Shown here one piece after another: positions 10,758-20,406 of a stretch of DNA of 64,000 bases. This DNA is from Rahnella sikkimica (lineage in GTDB: Bacteria > Pseudomonadota > Gammaproteobacteria > Enterobacterales > Enterobacteriaceae): the NCBI RefSeq assembly GCF_002951615.1, contig NZ_CP019062.1, positions 4,154,001 to 4,218,000 on the forward strand, read 5' to 3'. How positions within the stretch are numbered: the stretch's first letter is position 1; each line of letters begins with the position of its first letter. The notes under the pieces are model-generated. The model saw nothing but the letters and a program-made list of their open reading frames with translations. It had not been told where the DNA came from and did no database searches. The position numbers were made by a program, and so were the translations under genes.

Positions 10758-11652
10758 CCCCAGCCGAAGCCGGGGTGCGCGAATACTGCGCCAACACCAG
10801 GGAAAGAGGTAACCCGCGATAGTTATAAGGGTTCGGTTTTCGCAGGTCTTGGAATTCAGTCTTAAAGTCTAATACATCCTGTAGCATTCAACATAACAAA
10901 TATAAGCAGAGCTGTTACAACATTCATTAAAATCTGTGATGTAGATTAGTCTTTGTCTATACAAAACATCAAGTCTTTATCGCAGGATTTTTGACAGAAT
11001 ACAAATGAAGCCTGTTGATGTTGTCTCGGCGTCATGCAATTTTGCTTATGGAAGTGAACAATTAAACGCGGGTTTGATGCTTTTTTCGCCGGTATTTCAA
11101 CCCGTAAATTAGCATCTAAATGCGGCGTGGTAATTACAAGCTGTTGTTATTAATGAATTATATGCCCATTCCGTGTAAAACCGTATTTTGATAGTGGCGT
11201 ATTTTTGAGAATTGTTTCGAGTGAAAAAATTTCACTTAGTGTGATCAGGTTTTTACGCGATTAAGTTGCCGGTCTGCGGCCAATTTTTTGTCATTTTCTT
11301 CTCTGAGATTTGACTTAGAGAATACGGTCAAACAGGCGTGATTGGACAAAAATCGTTCAGTTTGATTATTTTCATTAATAAGATTTGCTAATCTTTTTTT
11401 CTTAATTCTATTCACATTTTTTTTACATGTTGTCTTTAAATACCCGAGAAAATCAAACTGGAAAATGATGTGCTGTGTGACGGAACTCATTGATGCCAGT
11501 GATCAAAATCGATTTTTTGAATGAAATTTTTAGAGAAAAGTTACGCTTTATCACAAAATTGTTAGCAGGATTGTGGAGCATTTCGCTAGCCTGAGTATTC
11601 GGGCGTCCGTTGGGATTGATTAGATGGTCAGATGTGTTGTGGAAACTGCAGA
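10758..11652. other. AT-rich intergenic region between arcB and mtgA, no gene
   Basis: About 890 bases without a convincing gene. E. coli has elbB here; neither elbB nor a remnant is visible. A weak hairpin (CCCCAGC CGAA GCCGGGG) follows the arcB stop without a T-run. From ~10880 to 11600 the sequence is very AT-rich. An 81-residue minus-strand ORF (11245-11490) has Lys/Asn-rich low-complexity composition and no RBS, so I do not call it. Confidence 0.5.
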
Positions 11653-12375
11653 ATGAAGAAATTTGCTGGAAAAGGTATTTGGGGAAAACCGCTATTGTGG
11701 CTTAAACGTGCCGTAATACTGTTGTTTAGCTTATGGGTTACGGGCATCGTGCTTTTGGCTTTTTTGCCCGTTCCTTTCTCTGCCGTGATGGTCGAACGTC
11801 AGGTTTCCGCCTGGCTCACCGGTGACTTTGGGTATGTTGCGCACTCAGACTGGGTGCCTATGAGTGAAATCTCCGCGCCAATGGCACTGGCGGTGATGGC
11901 GGCAGAAGATCAGAAATTCCCAGAGCATTGGGGTTTTGACGTGGATGCTATTCAGTCGGTTCTGGATAAAGACGGCGGCAAAATGCGCGGTGCATCAACG
12001 CTTTCCCAGCAGACGGCGAAAAACCTCTTTTTGTGGGATGGCCGCAGTTGGGTGAGAAAAGGGCTTGAAGCGGGGCTGACCGTGGGGATTGAAACGGTAT
12101 GGACAAAACGCCGTATCCTGACGGTTTACCTGAATATTGTTGAGTTTGGCGACGGCGTGTTTGGCGTCGAGCAAGCCTCACAGCATTTCTTCCATAAACC
12201 TGCCAGCCGCCTGACGGCTTCACAGGCCGCATTGCTGGCCGCCGTGTTACCGAATCCGCACCTGTTTAAGGTCAATACGCCATCGGCCTACGTGCTGCGT
12301 CGTCAGCAGTGGATCCTGAGGCAAATGAGTCAGCTCGGGGGGGAATCTTTCCTGCAGGAACATAAGCTGCATTAA
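11653..12375 (+). CDS. mtgA: Monofunctional biosynthetic peptidoglycan transglycosylase
   Basis: GT51 enzyme that polymerises lipid II into glycan strands at the inner membrane, without a transpeptidase domain. One N-terminal membrane helix (~residues 14-36) is followed by GT51 motifs: [14 protein letters not shown] with the catalytic Glu, [17 protein letters not shown], and [20 protein letters not shown]. At 240 residues it fits E. coli MtgA (242). An upstream in-frame ATG at 11632 would add seven residues; neither start has a strong RBS. It stands alone here, without elbB. Confidence 0.93.
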   Translation: MKKFAGKGIWGKPLLWLKRAVILLFSLWVTGIVLLAFLPVPFSAVMVERQVSAWLTGDFGYVAHSDWVPMSEISAPMALAVMAAEDQKFPEHWGFDVDAIQSVLDKDGGKMRGASTLSQQTAKNLFLWDGRSWVRKGLEAGLTVGIETVWTKRRILTVYLNIVEFGDGVFGVEQASQHFFHKPASRLTASQAALLAAVLPNPHLFKVNTPSAYVLRRQQWILRQMSQLGGESFLQEHKLH

Positions 12376-12395
12376 CTCATGCGGTCTCAGGGCGT

Positions 12396-12424
12396 AAAAA
12401 AGGACAGCCTGAGCTGTCCTTTTT
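12396..12424. terminator. Bidirectional terminator between mtgA and dolP
   Basis: AAAAAGGACAG / CTGTCCTTTTT with a 6-base loop. Runs of A and T on the two sides let it serve both convergent genes. Confidence 0.88.
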
Positions 12425-12440
12425 GCTTTAACTGTTTGAA

Positions 12441-13016
12441 TTATTTAACGTAAGTAAACGCTGTCGTCACGTGTTTCACTCCACTGACACCGGCTGCAAT
12501 CCCCGCGGCTGATTTCCCTTCTTCCTGCGTAACCAGGCCGAGCAGGAACACTTCACCGTTCTCAGTCGTCACTTTAACATTAGAAGATTTAACGGAGTCA
12601 CTGGTCAGCAACTGCGAACGAACTTTCGTTGTGATCCACGTATCAACAGAGGCGGTGCCCATGCTGACCGGTTTGCCGGTGCGGATCTCGTTATACACTT
12701 CCGTTGCGCCTTCGACGCCCATCGCAATTTGTTTAGCACGGGAGGCCATATCAGCGGACGGTGCCTGACCGGTTAACAGGACTTTGCCCTGATACGCGGT
12801 GGCGACAATACGCGCTTCATCTTTCAGTTGTTTATCTTTGTTTATCGCGTTGGAAACACGCGCTTCCAGCGTGCTGTCATCAACCTGAGTGCCCACGGTG
12901 CGAGGGTCAGTGGTGGTTTTGGTTGCAACACCGGCTGCACCAACAACGGCAGCTGCAACACAGCCTTGCAACAGAAGGGCGCTTAACAATACAGCAAAAA
13001 GAGGGCTCGCCTTCAT
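12441..13016 (-). CDS. dolP: Division/outer-membrane stress-associated lipid-binding lipoprotein
   Basis: 191-residue lipoprotein (formerly YraP) with two BON domains, at about 45-115 and 120-190. DolP sits in the outer membrane, binds anionic phospholipid, is found at division sites and supports outer-membrane integrity. The signal peptide ends in lipobox LLLQGC, so Cys19 is the lipidated residue. An AGGAGATCC RBS precedes the ATG. It follows diaA by 9 bases and is the last gene of the lpoA-yraN-diaA-dolP cluster. In E. coli it belongs to the sigmaE regulon; I cannot confirm a sigmaE promoter here. Confidence 0.95.
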   Translation of the reverse strand: MKASPLFAVLLSALLLQGCVAAAVVGAAGVATKTTTDPRTVGTQVDDSTLEARVSNAINKDKQLKDEARIVATAYQGKVLLTGQAPSADMASRAKQIAMGVEGATEVYNEIRTGKPVSMGTASVDTWITTKVRSQLLTSDSVKSSNVKVTTENGEVFLLGLVTQEEGKSAAGIAAGVSGVKHVTTAFTYVK

Positions 13017-13025
13017 TGGATCTCC

Positions 13026-13616
13026 TTAATCGTCCTGGTGTGGGAACAGCGTATTATCTATCAGGTCACAGAGGCAGTTTACTGTGAGCATATGCATTTC
13101 CTGAATGCGGGCGCTGCGATGGGAGGGAATACGGATCTCGACATCGTGAGGCCCCAGTAAACCCGCCAGTTCGCCGCCGTCATAACCCGTTAATGCGACA
13201 ATTGTCATATCACGGGTGACCGCTGCTTCAACGGCTTTGACAATATCACGGCTGTTGCCGCGGGTAGAAATCGCCAGCAAAACATCGCCGGCCTGACCTA
13301 AAGCGCGTACCTGCTTGGCATAGATTTCATCGTGCAGACGGTCATTGGCAATCGCCGTCAGCACAATATTGTCTGCACATAGTGAGATTGCAGGAAGGCT
13401 CGGACGTTCAGTTTCAAAACGATTAATCAGACTAGCGGAAAAATGCTGGGCGTTTGCCGCAGAGGTGCCGTTACCGCAGCACAGGATTTTGTTGCCGTTG
13501 AGCAGCGATTGCACCAGCGTCATTGCGGCACGGGAAATCGCGTCAGGCAAGGCTTCAGCTGCTGCAATCTGGGTTTGGATACTTTCGGTAAAGCAGACTT
13601 TGATTCTATCCAGCAC
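13026..13616 (-). CDS. diaA: DnaA initiator-associating protein DiaA
   Basis: 196-residue SIS-domain protein that binds DnaA and promotes its assembly at oriC for timely initiation. The sequence is nearly collinear with E. coli DiaA (196 aa), with [16 protein letters not shown] and [12 protein letters not shown] in the phosphosugar-binding fold and the C-terminus [10 protein letters not shown]. The start codon is GTG. It lies between yraN and dolP in the same transcript. GmhA is the closest paralogue, but context and length favour DiaA. Confidence 0.96.
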   Translation of the reverse strand: MLDRIKVCFTESIQTQIAAAEALPDAISRAAMTLVQSLLNGNKILCCGNGTSAANAQHFSASLINRFETERPSLPAISLCADNIVLTAIANDRLHDEIYAKQVRALGQAGDVLLAISTRGNSRDIVKAVEAAVTRDMTIVALTGYDGGELAGLLGPHDVEIRIPSHRSARIQEMHMLTVNCLCDLIDNTLFPHQDD

Positions 13617-13646
13617 GGGTTTTCGTCCAGTCAGTCGTCGTAATAT

Positions 13647-14015
13647 TTATTCCGCATTGAACGCATCGGGCAGCCATTCTAACTGGCTGCCGGTGATGGC
13701 GATGACATCAAAACGGCAAGATGATGTGTCAAAGCTTGCGTTGTGTCCTGCAAGCCAGAAAGAGGCTGCGCGTAACAAGCGCTGCTGTTTTTGACGCGTG
13801 ACGCTGGCCGCCGCGCCGCCAAAATTTGCATTGCGTCGGTAGCGAACCTCAACAAACACCCAGGTTTGCTGGTCACGCATGATCAGGTCAATTTCACCCG
13901 CACGACAGGCCACGTTGGCCGCCACAAAGGTTAACCCGGCTCTTTCGAGATAGCGTCGCGCGTAAGCCTCGTATTCGGCTCCGCACGACCGCGTTTTCGA
14001 AAAAAAATTGATCAT
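13647..14015 (-). CDS. yraN: UPF0102 family protein YraN (endonuclease-like fold)
   Basis: 122-residue protein of the UPF0102 family, whose role is not established. It keeps the restriction-endonuclease-like core: an early Glu in [13 protein letters not shown], then [10 protein letters not shown] and FVEVRYR, supplying the D...ExK-type residues (Arg replaces Lys). This hints at Holliday-junction or other nuclease activity, but that is inference. It lies between lpoA and diaA as in E. coli. An AAGGA stretch precedes the ATG. Confidence 0.92.
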   Translation of the reverse strand: MINFFSKTRSCGAEYEAYARRYLERAGLTFVAANVACRAGEIDLIMRDQQTWVFVEVRYRRNANFGGAAASVTRQKQQRLLRAASFWLAGHNASFDTSSCRFDVIAITGSQLEWLPDAFNAE

Positions 14016-14079
14016 CAGTACGTCCTTGTACTTGTTAATGCGGAGAATTCCGCTTTCTCAGCGCCCGTTACCGGTGTTC

Positions 14080-16101
14080 TTACGAAGAAACCGGAACCAG
14101 CGAGCCCTGACGGTATTGCAGCCACGGCAGTTTGCGATGGATCACGCAGTTTTCATTGGCGCTCAGATCGCCGGTGCTGCCGGAGACCTGGAAGCCAGGC
14201 AACGTCCGCATTTGTGAGAAGTGATTTGCGAGACTCCAGGCATCAATCCCCATCGCATAAAGTCGAACCAGCGAGTAATCGTTGCCGAATTTCGCTGCGG
14301 CCTGCTGCATCAGCGCCGGGTTGGAACCCGCGAGTAAAGGAATGTCGCTAAATTCCACGCCTTCCATTTCCAGACGATAATCCGGACCCGCTCCCGCCTG
14401 ATAGCTGCGTGAACTTGCGTAGACGGACGGATGAGAACGGCCATTAACCGCCAGATCCAGCATCGGTTTAATCAGTGTCAGTTCGCTTTGCGTTGCCACG
14501 ACGTAAACGGAATCCACTGCGCCACCTGTGCTGCCTTGCGTAATCTGCGCATCGGTCGGCGGTGCCGGAATGGTGATGCCGCCAATGGTCACGCCCTGCG
14601 CCGGAGCCACGCTGTTACTTGTGGTGACCGGAGTGCCGGTCAGGCGAATACCGCTGCCGATCGATGAACGTAATTCACCCGCAGAACCCAGCCCTTGTTT
14701 CAGGACGGTCTGGCCGCCCAGTTTCTGCCATTCATTGGCAAAAGCCTGTGCAATGCGGTCACCGAAGGCACCGCGTGGCACCAGCAACAGTGGTGAACGT
14801 TTCTGTTCTGCCCACATATGACGGGCGGCGTCCTGCGCTTCGTCTTCCGGCGAGAGCGCAAAGTAACAGATATTCGCACTGTTTTTCTCAGTTTCTGGCT
14901 GATTGAGCGCTAAAACATTCAGCGGCGTCTGGGTGTTGCCCAGCTCATTCACCTGATCTTTCAGCAGCGGCCCGACGACCAGCGTAGCGCCATCCTGCTG
15001 TGCCTGCGTCAGCAACGCCGCCAGAGGCTGCCCGTTGGTGTCGTACACTTTCACCTGCGCATTGCTGCTGATAACAGGAGCGGCAACGGTCGCGGGCTGT
15101 GCGGGTGCTGGCGTGGTTTGCGATTGCGCGGTGGCATCCTGTGCGGAAGTGCTGACGGCGGCATTTGGATCTGCCGGCGTTGTTTGCGCTTGTGCGTTAG
15201 GGTCGGCAGGCGTTGCCGGTTGTGGCGTGGGCTGGCTCACCTGACCGCTCATCGCCGCATTGAAACCCTGCTGAATGGCATTGCCGTAAACCTGTGCAGG
15301 CCCGCTCATTGGCAGGAACAGCGCGATTTTACCGGTAGACGCAGGCTGGAAAGTCAGCACGTTATTAAGTTGTGTCGGCAGGGTTTTAGCCGCCGGATTG
15401 ACCGGATAGCGGCGCTGCCAGTCTTTGATACCGGCTTTCAGCAGATCAGGATCCTGCTTGTTGCTCTGCCAGACACTCAGCAAATCCAGCCAGCCTTGCA
15501 GGGTATTTTCATCCGCGTTAATCACGATGCTGTTAACATCCTGCGCGGACATCTGCGTCAGTGCGGTCCAGGTTTCGTCGATATTAGTTTGGTGTAGCTG
15601 GCCCTGTAACAGCGGCTCCTGTGCGATATAAGCACGGATTAGCCCCAGACTGGTACGGCCCTGGCTGGCATCGATTTGCGCCTGGTAGTAACGGGCTTTC
15701 TGATCATTGTTCAGTTTGGCCGGATCTATCTGGCTCAGACTGGTTGCCGCTGCCGGATAATTCTTCTGGGCAACCTGAACTTCCGCACTGGTCAACTGCT
15801 GTTCAACTGTTTGTGCCGCCGTCAGATTTTGCGGCACTTTGGCGAGTTGTTCGGCGGCCTGAGGCACTTTGCCTTCACGTATCAGGGCACGGACTGCAAG
15901 CAATTGCCAGTCAGCCTTGTTATCATCACCGCTTTGCTGTGCCTGCTGCAGATAATAATCAGAGCTGCCGGACGCTGCACCCTGAACACTTTCAGTCGGT
16001 GCCTGCGGCGCCTGACCGGAACAGCTGGCGAGAAGCATAGCCACGATGATGGCAGGGAGTAAACGTCCCGAACGGGTACGAAAAGTCATTGAGGAAGGCA
16101 T
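14080..16101 (-). CDS. lpoA: Penicillin-binding protein activator LpoA
   Basis: 673-residue outer-membrane lipoprotein that reaches through the periplasm to activate PBP1a (MrcA). The signal peptide ends in lipobox LLASC. The N-terminal TPR-like part contains ADENTLQGWLDL. A Pro/Ala/Gln/Thr-rich linker (~residues 290-345) is more repetitive than in E. coli and looks expanded and variable. The C-terminal part has the periplasmic-binding-protein fold (DGATLVVGPLLKD, LNVLALNQPE). First gene of the minus cluster, divergent from rsmI with 61 bases between. An alternative Met lies four codons in. Confidence 0.95.
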   Translation of the reverse strand: MPSSMTFRTRSGRLLPAIIVAMLLASCSGQAPQAPTESVQGAASGSSDYYLQQAQQSGDDNKADWQLLAVRALIREGKVPQAAEQLAKVPQNLTAAQTVEQQLTSAEVQVAQKNYPAAATSLSQIDPAKLNNDQKARYYQAQIDASQGRTSLGLIRAYIAQEPLLQGQLHQTNIDETWTALTQMSAQDVNSIVINADENTLQGWLDLLSVWQSNKQDPDLLKAGIKDWQRRYPVNPAAKTLPTQLNNVLTFQPASTGKIALFLPMSGPAQVYGNAIQQGFNAAMSGQVSQPTPQPATPADPNAQAQTTPADPNAAVSTSAQDATAQSQTTPAPAQPATVAAPVISSNAQVKVYDTNGQPLAALLTQAQQDGATLVVGPLLKDQVNELGNTQTPLNVLALNQPETEKNSANICYFALSPEDEAQDAARHMWAEQKRSPLLLVPRGAFGDRIAQAFANEWQKLGGQTVLKQGLGSAGELRSSIGSGIRLTGTPVTTSNSVAPAQGVTIGGITIPAPPTDAQITQGSTGGAVDSVYVVATQSELTLIKPMLDLAVNGRSHPSVYASSRSYQAGAGPDYRLEMEGVEFSDIPLLAGSNPALMQQAAAKFGNDYSLVRLYAMGIDAWSLANHFSQMRTLPGFQVSGSTGDLSANENCVIHRKLPWLQYRQGSLVPVSS

Positions 16102-16162
16102 TCAGTTTCCAGTGATGTTTTTTCAAGATGCTCAATATTAAATCGGCAATCCGGATGAAACA

Positions 16163-17032
16163 ATGAATCAAGACGATCAAGCAGATATTTCTGCCTCAAC
16201 GCTGTATATCGTACCGACGCCAATTGGCAATTTAGGGGATATTACCCAACGCGCGCTGGCCGTTCTCAACAGTGTAGATTTGATTGCCGCAGAAGACACC
16301 CGCCATACCGGATTGCTGCTGCAACACTTCGCGATCAGCGCCAAAATGTATCCGCTGCATGACCACAACGAACAGCAGAAAGCCGAGCATTTACTGGCGA
16401 AATTGCAGGAAGGCCAGACCATCGCGCTGGTTTCCGATGCCGGTACGCCGCTCATTAATGATCCGGGTTATCACCTCGTACGCCGCTGTCGTGAAGCGGG
16501 TATTCGTGTCGTGCCTCTGCCGGGTGCATGTGCTGCCATTACCGCGCTGTGCGCCGCCGGATTGCCCTCCGATCGTTTCTGTTACGAAGGGTTTCTGCCT
16601 GCCAAAACGAAAGCGCGCAAAGACACCTTGCTGGCGTTAATCGAAGAACCGCGCACACTGATTTTCTATGAATCCACACATCGTCTGATCGACAGTTTGC
16701 AGGATATGGTCGAAGTCTGGGGGCCGCAGCGTTATGTGGTGCTGGCGCGCGAACTGACCAAAACCTGGGAAAACATTCACGGCGCGCCGGTCGGCGAACT
16801 GCTGGCCTGGGTGCAGGAAGTGGAAACCCGCCGTCGCGGCGAAATGGTGTTGATTGTAGAAGGCCATAAAGTGGATGTGGAAGCGTTACCGGCTGAAGCC
16901 CTGCGTACACTGGCGCTGCTGCAAAAAGAGTTACCGTTGAAAAAGGCCGCCGCGCTGGCCGCAGAAATTCACGGCGTGAAGAAGAACGCGTTGTATAAAT
17001 ACGCGCTTGATGAGCAAGAGGGTGACAAATAG
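16163..17032 (+). CDS. rsmI: 16S rRNA (cytidine(1402)-2'-O)-methyltransferase
   Basis: 289-residue SAM-dependent methyltransferase (YraL) that modifies C1402 of 16S rRNA in the decoding centre, together with RsmH. It shows the tetrapyrrole-methylase fold: [19 protein letters not shown] at the start, AAEDTRHTG, then the SAM-binding [16 protein letters not shown]. The C-terminal helical part ends near [20 protein letters not shown]. It is divergent from lpoA, as in E. coli. Its 3' end overlaps the predicted rnpB promoter. Confidence 0.97.
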   Translation: MNQDDQADISASTLYIVPTPIGNLGDITQRALAVLNSVDLIAAEDTRHTGLLLQHFAISAKMYPLHDHNEQQKAEHLLAKLQEGQTIALVSDAGTPLINDPGYHLVRRCREAGIRVVPLPGACAAITALCAAGLPSDRFCYEGFLPAKTKARKDTLLALIEEPRTLIFYESTHRLIDSLQDMVEVWGPQRYVVLARELTKTWENIHGAPVGELLAWVQEVETRRRGEMVLIVEGHKVDVEALPAEALRTLALLQKELPLKKAAALAAEIHGVKKNALYKYALDEQEGDK

Positions 17033-17050
17033 GGCGTAATACCCTATCAT
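17022..17050 (+). promoter_or_regulatory. Predicted sigma70 promoter of rnpB
   Basis: GTGACA at 17022-17027 and TATCAT at 17045-17050 are separated by exactly 17 bases, one mismatch each from consensus. A GC-rich discriminator follows, and the expected start 8 bases on is at the inferred 5' end of rnpB. The -35 box lies inside the last codons of rsmI. Confidence 0.75.
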
Positions 17051-17057
17051 CCGCCGC

Positions 17058-17434
<377 letters not shown>

Positions 17435-17442
17435 GTCAAAAG

Positions 17443-17476
17443 AAAGCCCGCACAGGAAACTGTGCGGGCTTTCGCC
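17443..17476 (+). terminator. Rho-independent terminator of rnpB
   Basis: Perfect 13-bp stem AAAGCCCGCACAG / CTGTGCGGGCTTT with a GAAA loop, just after the mature 3' end. The T-stretch is short, but the stem is very stable. Confidence 0.88.
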
Positions 17477-17511
17477 TTTCTGCTATCCGCAAAATCCATT
17501 ATCTGCGAAGG

Positions 17512-18216
17512 TTAAACCGGCATGTCGATCAGCAATGCGCGTAACGGCGTGCTGGCGGAAACGGTCAGGTTATTTTCCTGATGGATAAATGCCCCGTCGC
17601 CGCAGGCCAGTTTTTGCGATTCGTGGCTGACCGCGCCCAGCGCATCAACTTGTCCGTGAATCGATTGCAGATACGCCCGCGGGCCGCGGATCGGCAGGGA
17701 AATCTGTTCACCCGGTTTTAAATCCAGATGATGTATCCAGACATTTTGCCGCAGTTGCAGGCTGCCATTTTCGCCATCCGGCGAAGCCAGCAGAAAATGT
17801 TTCGCATCCGGCAGCGTCATTTTCTGGGTTAGCGGATTTTCATGTTCCGGGCAGGCATCCAGCCATAACTGCATGCGCGTCAGCGGCTGGTTCGCGCGGG
17901 TGTTAAGCTCGCTGTAACTGACGTTCGCCTGCGTGGAAAGCAGCGCCGCTTCACCGGCTTCAACCCGCACGCAGTTACCTTCGCTGTCGCGGTATTCCGC
18001 CGAGCCCTGCAAAACCAGATTCAGAACATCAACGCGCGGATAAGTGCGTGGCTGGAAACTGGCACCCGGCGCGAGCACTTCCTGATTCAGGACGCGCAGC
18101 GACGCATAGCCCATCAGCTTCGGATCAAAGTAATGTCCAAACGAGAAAGTGTAACGTGCCTGCAGCCAACCAAAGTCAGCGGTGCCGCACTCTTTTGCCG
18201 TTCTGCTGGTGATCAT
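17512..18216 (-). CDS. yhaK: Pirin family protein YhaK
   Basis: 234-residue bicupin of the pirin family. E. coli YhaK is a cytosolic protein reported to respond to oxidative/nitrosative conditions; its reaction is not known. The sequence has FSFGHYFDPKLMGYASLRVLN at the N-terminus and LNLVLQGSAEYRDSEGN and PLTRMQLWLDACPEHENP later. The frame opens at 18243, but the ATG at 18216 has GAGAGGCG upstream and gives the family start MITSRTAKECG. It is divergent from yhaJ with 110 bases between, so YhaJ is a plausible regulator. Confidence 0.92.
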   Translation of the reverse strand: MITSRTAKECGTADFGWLQARYTFSFGHYFDPKLMGYASLRVLNQEVLAPGASFQPRTYPRVDVLNLVLQGSAEYRDSEGNCVRVEAGEAALLSTQANVSYSELNTRANQPLTRMQLWLDACPEHENPLTQKMTLPDAKHFLLASPDGENGSLQLRQNVWIHHLDLKPGEQISLPIRGPRAYLQSIHGQVDALGAVSHESQKLACGDGAFIHQENNLTVSASTPLRALLIDMPV

Positions 18217-18326
18217 GGCGGTCGCCTCTCTTAAAAATTTCAATGTATAAATGGTATGCGTCTGGACGTGTGATTGTTAGCCAGTTAATCTGGTCGCTAT
18301 ATTCAAATTTCCTGACAGAGAAAAGA

Positions 18327-19232
18327 ATGGCTAAGGATCGCGCACTCACACTGGAAGCCCTACGGGTCATGGATGCGATTGACCGCAGAGGAAGTTTTGC
18401 CGCCGCCGCTGATGAGCTGGGCCGCGTCCCGTCTGCGTTGAGCTACACCATGCAAAAGCTGGAAGAAGAGCTGGACGTGGTGTTATTTGACCGTTCAGGT
18501 CATCGGACAAAATTCACCAATGTGGGCCGGATGCTGCTTGAGCGTGGCCGTGTGCTGCTCGAAGCCGCCGACAAACTGACTGTTGACGCCGAAGCGCTGG
18601 CGCGTGGCTGGGAAACGCACATCACGATCGTCTGCGAAGCCTTATCTCCGGCGGCGCAATTATTTCCGCTGATTGAAAAGCTGGCGCTGAAAGCCAACAC
18701 GCAGGTTTCGCTGATTACCGAAGTGCTGGCGGGGGCGTGGGAACGTCTTGAGCAAGGGCGCGCGGATATTGTTATCGCGCCCGATATGCATTTCCGTTCC
18801 TCGACAGAAATTAACAGCCGCAAACTGTACAAGCTGGTCAGCGTTTACGTGGCTGCGCCGGACCATCCGATTCATCTGGAAGCCGAACCGCTCTCAGAAG
18901 TCAGCCGTGTGAAATACCGCGGGATTGCGGTGGCGGATACGGCGCGCGAACGTCCGGTGCTTACCGTGCAGTTGCTCGATAAGCAACAACGTCTGACGGT
19001 CAGTACCCTCGAAGAAAAACGCAAAGCGCTGCTGGCCGGATTGGGCGTCGCAACGATGCCTTATCCGATGGTCGAGCAGGATATTGCCGAAGGGCGTTTG
19101 CGGGTGGTCAGTGCGGAATATAAACGTGAAATCGACATCATTATGGCGTGGCGTCGCGACAGCATGGGCGAGGCCAAAGCCTGGTTCCTGCGTGAAATTC
19201 CACGACTGCTGGCAACGCGCGAAGCGAAGTGA
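18327..19232 (+). CDS. yhaJ: LysR-type transcriptional regulator YhaJ
   Basis: 301-residue LysR regulator. The N-terminal winged helix-turn-helix (residues ~6-65: LEALRVMDAIDRRGSFAAAA, then RVPSALSYTMQKLEEEL) precedes a periplasmic-binding-like effector domain. E. coli YhaJ activates the divergent yhaK/yqjF type genes and responds to aromatic compounds. The frame is open from 18243, but ATG 18327 matches the family start MAKDRALTLEALRV. It faces yhaK, and yqjG and yqjF follow on the other strand, the same grouping as in E. coli. Confidence 0.94.
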   Translation: MAKDRALTLEALRVMDAIDRRGSFAAAADELGRVPSALSYTMQKLEEELDVVLFDRSGHRTKFTNVGRMLLERGRVLLEAADKLTVDAEALARGWETHITIVCEALSPAAQLFPLIEKLALKANTQVSLITEVLAGAWERLEQGRADIVIAPDMHFRSSTEINSRKLYKLVSVYVAAPDHPIHLEAEPLSEVSRVKYRGIAVADTARERPVLTVQLLDKQQRLTVSTLEEKRKALLAGLGVATMPYPMVEQDIAEGRLRVVSAEYKREIDIIMAWRRDSMGEAKAWFLREIPRLLATREAK

Positions 19233-19242
19233 TTAAGCATTC

Positions 19243-19281
19243 CTGGCATTCTTCCCTTTTCTGAAAGGGGAAGAATGCCAG
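19243..19281. repeat. Long inverted repeat between convergent yhaJ and yqjG
   Basis: A 14-bp perfect arm (CTGGCATTCTTCCC / GGGAAGAATGCCAG) with a short loop lies between the two stop codons. There is no T-run on either side, so it may act as an mRNA 3'-end stabiliser or a weak terminator for both genes. Confidence 0.6.
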
Positions 19282-19286
19282 TGCGA

Positions 19287-20273
19287 TCAGCTGAAGCGAG
19301 TGTCGCGGCCGTGCGGTGAATCTAAATCCTGCGCCGGTCCGGTAGAGATAATCCCATAAGGGTTAATCGTGGCGTGGCTGCGGTAATAGTGATTGCGGAT
19401 ATGCGCAAAATCCACGGTTTCACGAATGCCCGGCATCTGGTAGATATCGCGCAGGAAACCGTACAGATTCGGGTAATCGCTGATGCGGTGACGGTCACAT
19501 TTGAAATGCGTGACGTAGACCGGATCAAAGCGAACCAGTGTAGTCCAAAGGCGGAGATCGGCTTCCGTGAGCTGATTGCCGGTCAGATAACGGTGTTTAC
19601 CCAGTAATTCTTCAGCGCGTTCCAGCGCATCAAACACGCCGTTCACCGCTTCGTCGTATGCGTCCTGAGAGGTCGCAAAACCGGCTTTATACACACCGTT
19701 GTTAATCTGCGGATAGACCCACTCATTAATCGCGTCGATCTCAGTGCGCAGGTTTTGCGGGTAATAATCGCCCGCTTTCGCGCCGGTGGCATCAAAAGCA
19801 CTGTTGAACATACGGATGATGTCGGCAGATTCGTTGCTGACAATTGTCTGCTGCTTTTTGTCCCACAGGATCGGCACGGTCACGCGGCCGGTGTATTCAT
19901 TCTGCGCACGCAGATAGATTTCATAGGCATAATTCAGATGATACAAATCATCGCCGGTAGCGGCAGGGAAGTCAGTGCCGAATGTCCAGCCGTTCTCCAG
20001 CATCAGCGGATGGACGACGGAGACGGGGATGATGTCTTCCAGCCCTTTCAGGGCGCGCATCAGTAGTGTCCGGTGTGCCCACGGACAGGCCAGTGAAACA
20101 TAGAGATGGTAGCGGTCGCGCTCAGCGGTAAAACCGCCAACACCGTGCTCGCCCGGTGCGCCATCGGGTGTGATCCAGTTGCGAAACTGCGCCGCAGAAC
20201 GCTTGAAATGACCACCGGTAGATTTGGTGTCATACCAGGTGTCCTGCCATTTGCCTTCGACCAGTTGTCCCAT
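19287..20273 (-). CDS. yqjG: Glutathionyl-hydroquinone reductase YqjG
   Basis: 328-residue Xi-class GST that reduces glutathionyl-hydroquinones, releasing hydroquinone. The catalytic Cys is in LYVSLACPWAHRTLLM. The C-terminal helical domain holds GKHRYLTGNQLTEADLRLW, and the protein ends with INPYGIISTGP and PHGRDTRFS. The length equals E. coli YqjG. The frame opens upstream at 20333; the ATG at 20273 with AGGA upstream gives the conserved start MGQLVEGKWQDTWYDTKSTG. The yqjF gene lies upstream on the same strand, so both may respond to quinone stress. Confidence 0.95.
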   Translation of the reverse strand: MGQLVEGKWQDTWYDTKSTGGHFKRSAAQFRNWITPDGAPGEHGVGGFTAERDRYHLYVSLACPWAHRTLLMRALKGLEDIIPVSVVHPLMLENGWTFGTDFPAATGDDLYHLNYAYEIYLRAQNEYTGRVTVPILWDKKQQTIVSNESADIIRMFNSAFDATGAKAGDYYPQNLRTEIDAINEWVYPQINNGVYKAGFATSQDAYDEAVNGVFDALERAEELLGKHRYLTGNQLTEADLRLWTTLVRFDPVYVTHFKCDRHRISDYPNLYGFLRDIYQMPGIRETVDFAHIRNHYYRSHATINPYGIISTGPAQDLDSPHGRDTRFS

Positions 20274-20308
20274 GATATTTTTCCTTACTGTCAGTGCTCT
20301 TTCAGAAT

Positions 20309-20341
20309 TGAAAAGGGCGAGGTGATTAATCACATCGCCCT
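20309..20341 (-). terminator. Terminator after yqjF
   Basis: On the minus strand an imperfect long stem (AGGGCG..GTGAT / ATCAC..CGCCCT) is followed by TTTT. It lies between yqjF and yqjG, so yqjG is likely transcribed at least partly on its own. Confidence 0.7.
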
Positions 20342-20406
20342 GCAGGTGCTTTTATTGTCTTATTGAATTATAGCCTGGTTACAGCGCCCTGGTGCCGGAG
20401 CAGTGA

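Noticed and set aside
11245..11490. 81-codon minus-strand ORF upstream of mtgA
   Set aside because: AT-rich low-complexity translation, no RBS, no family; most likely chance in AT-rich DNA.
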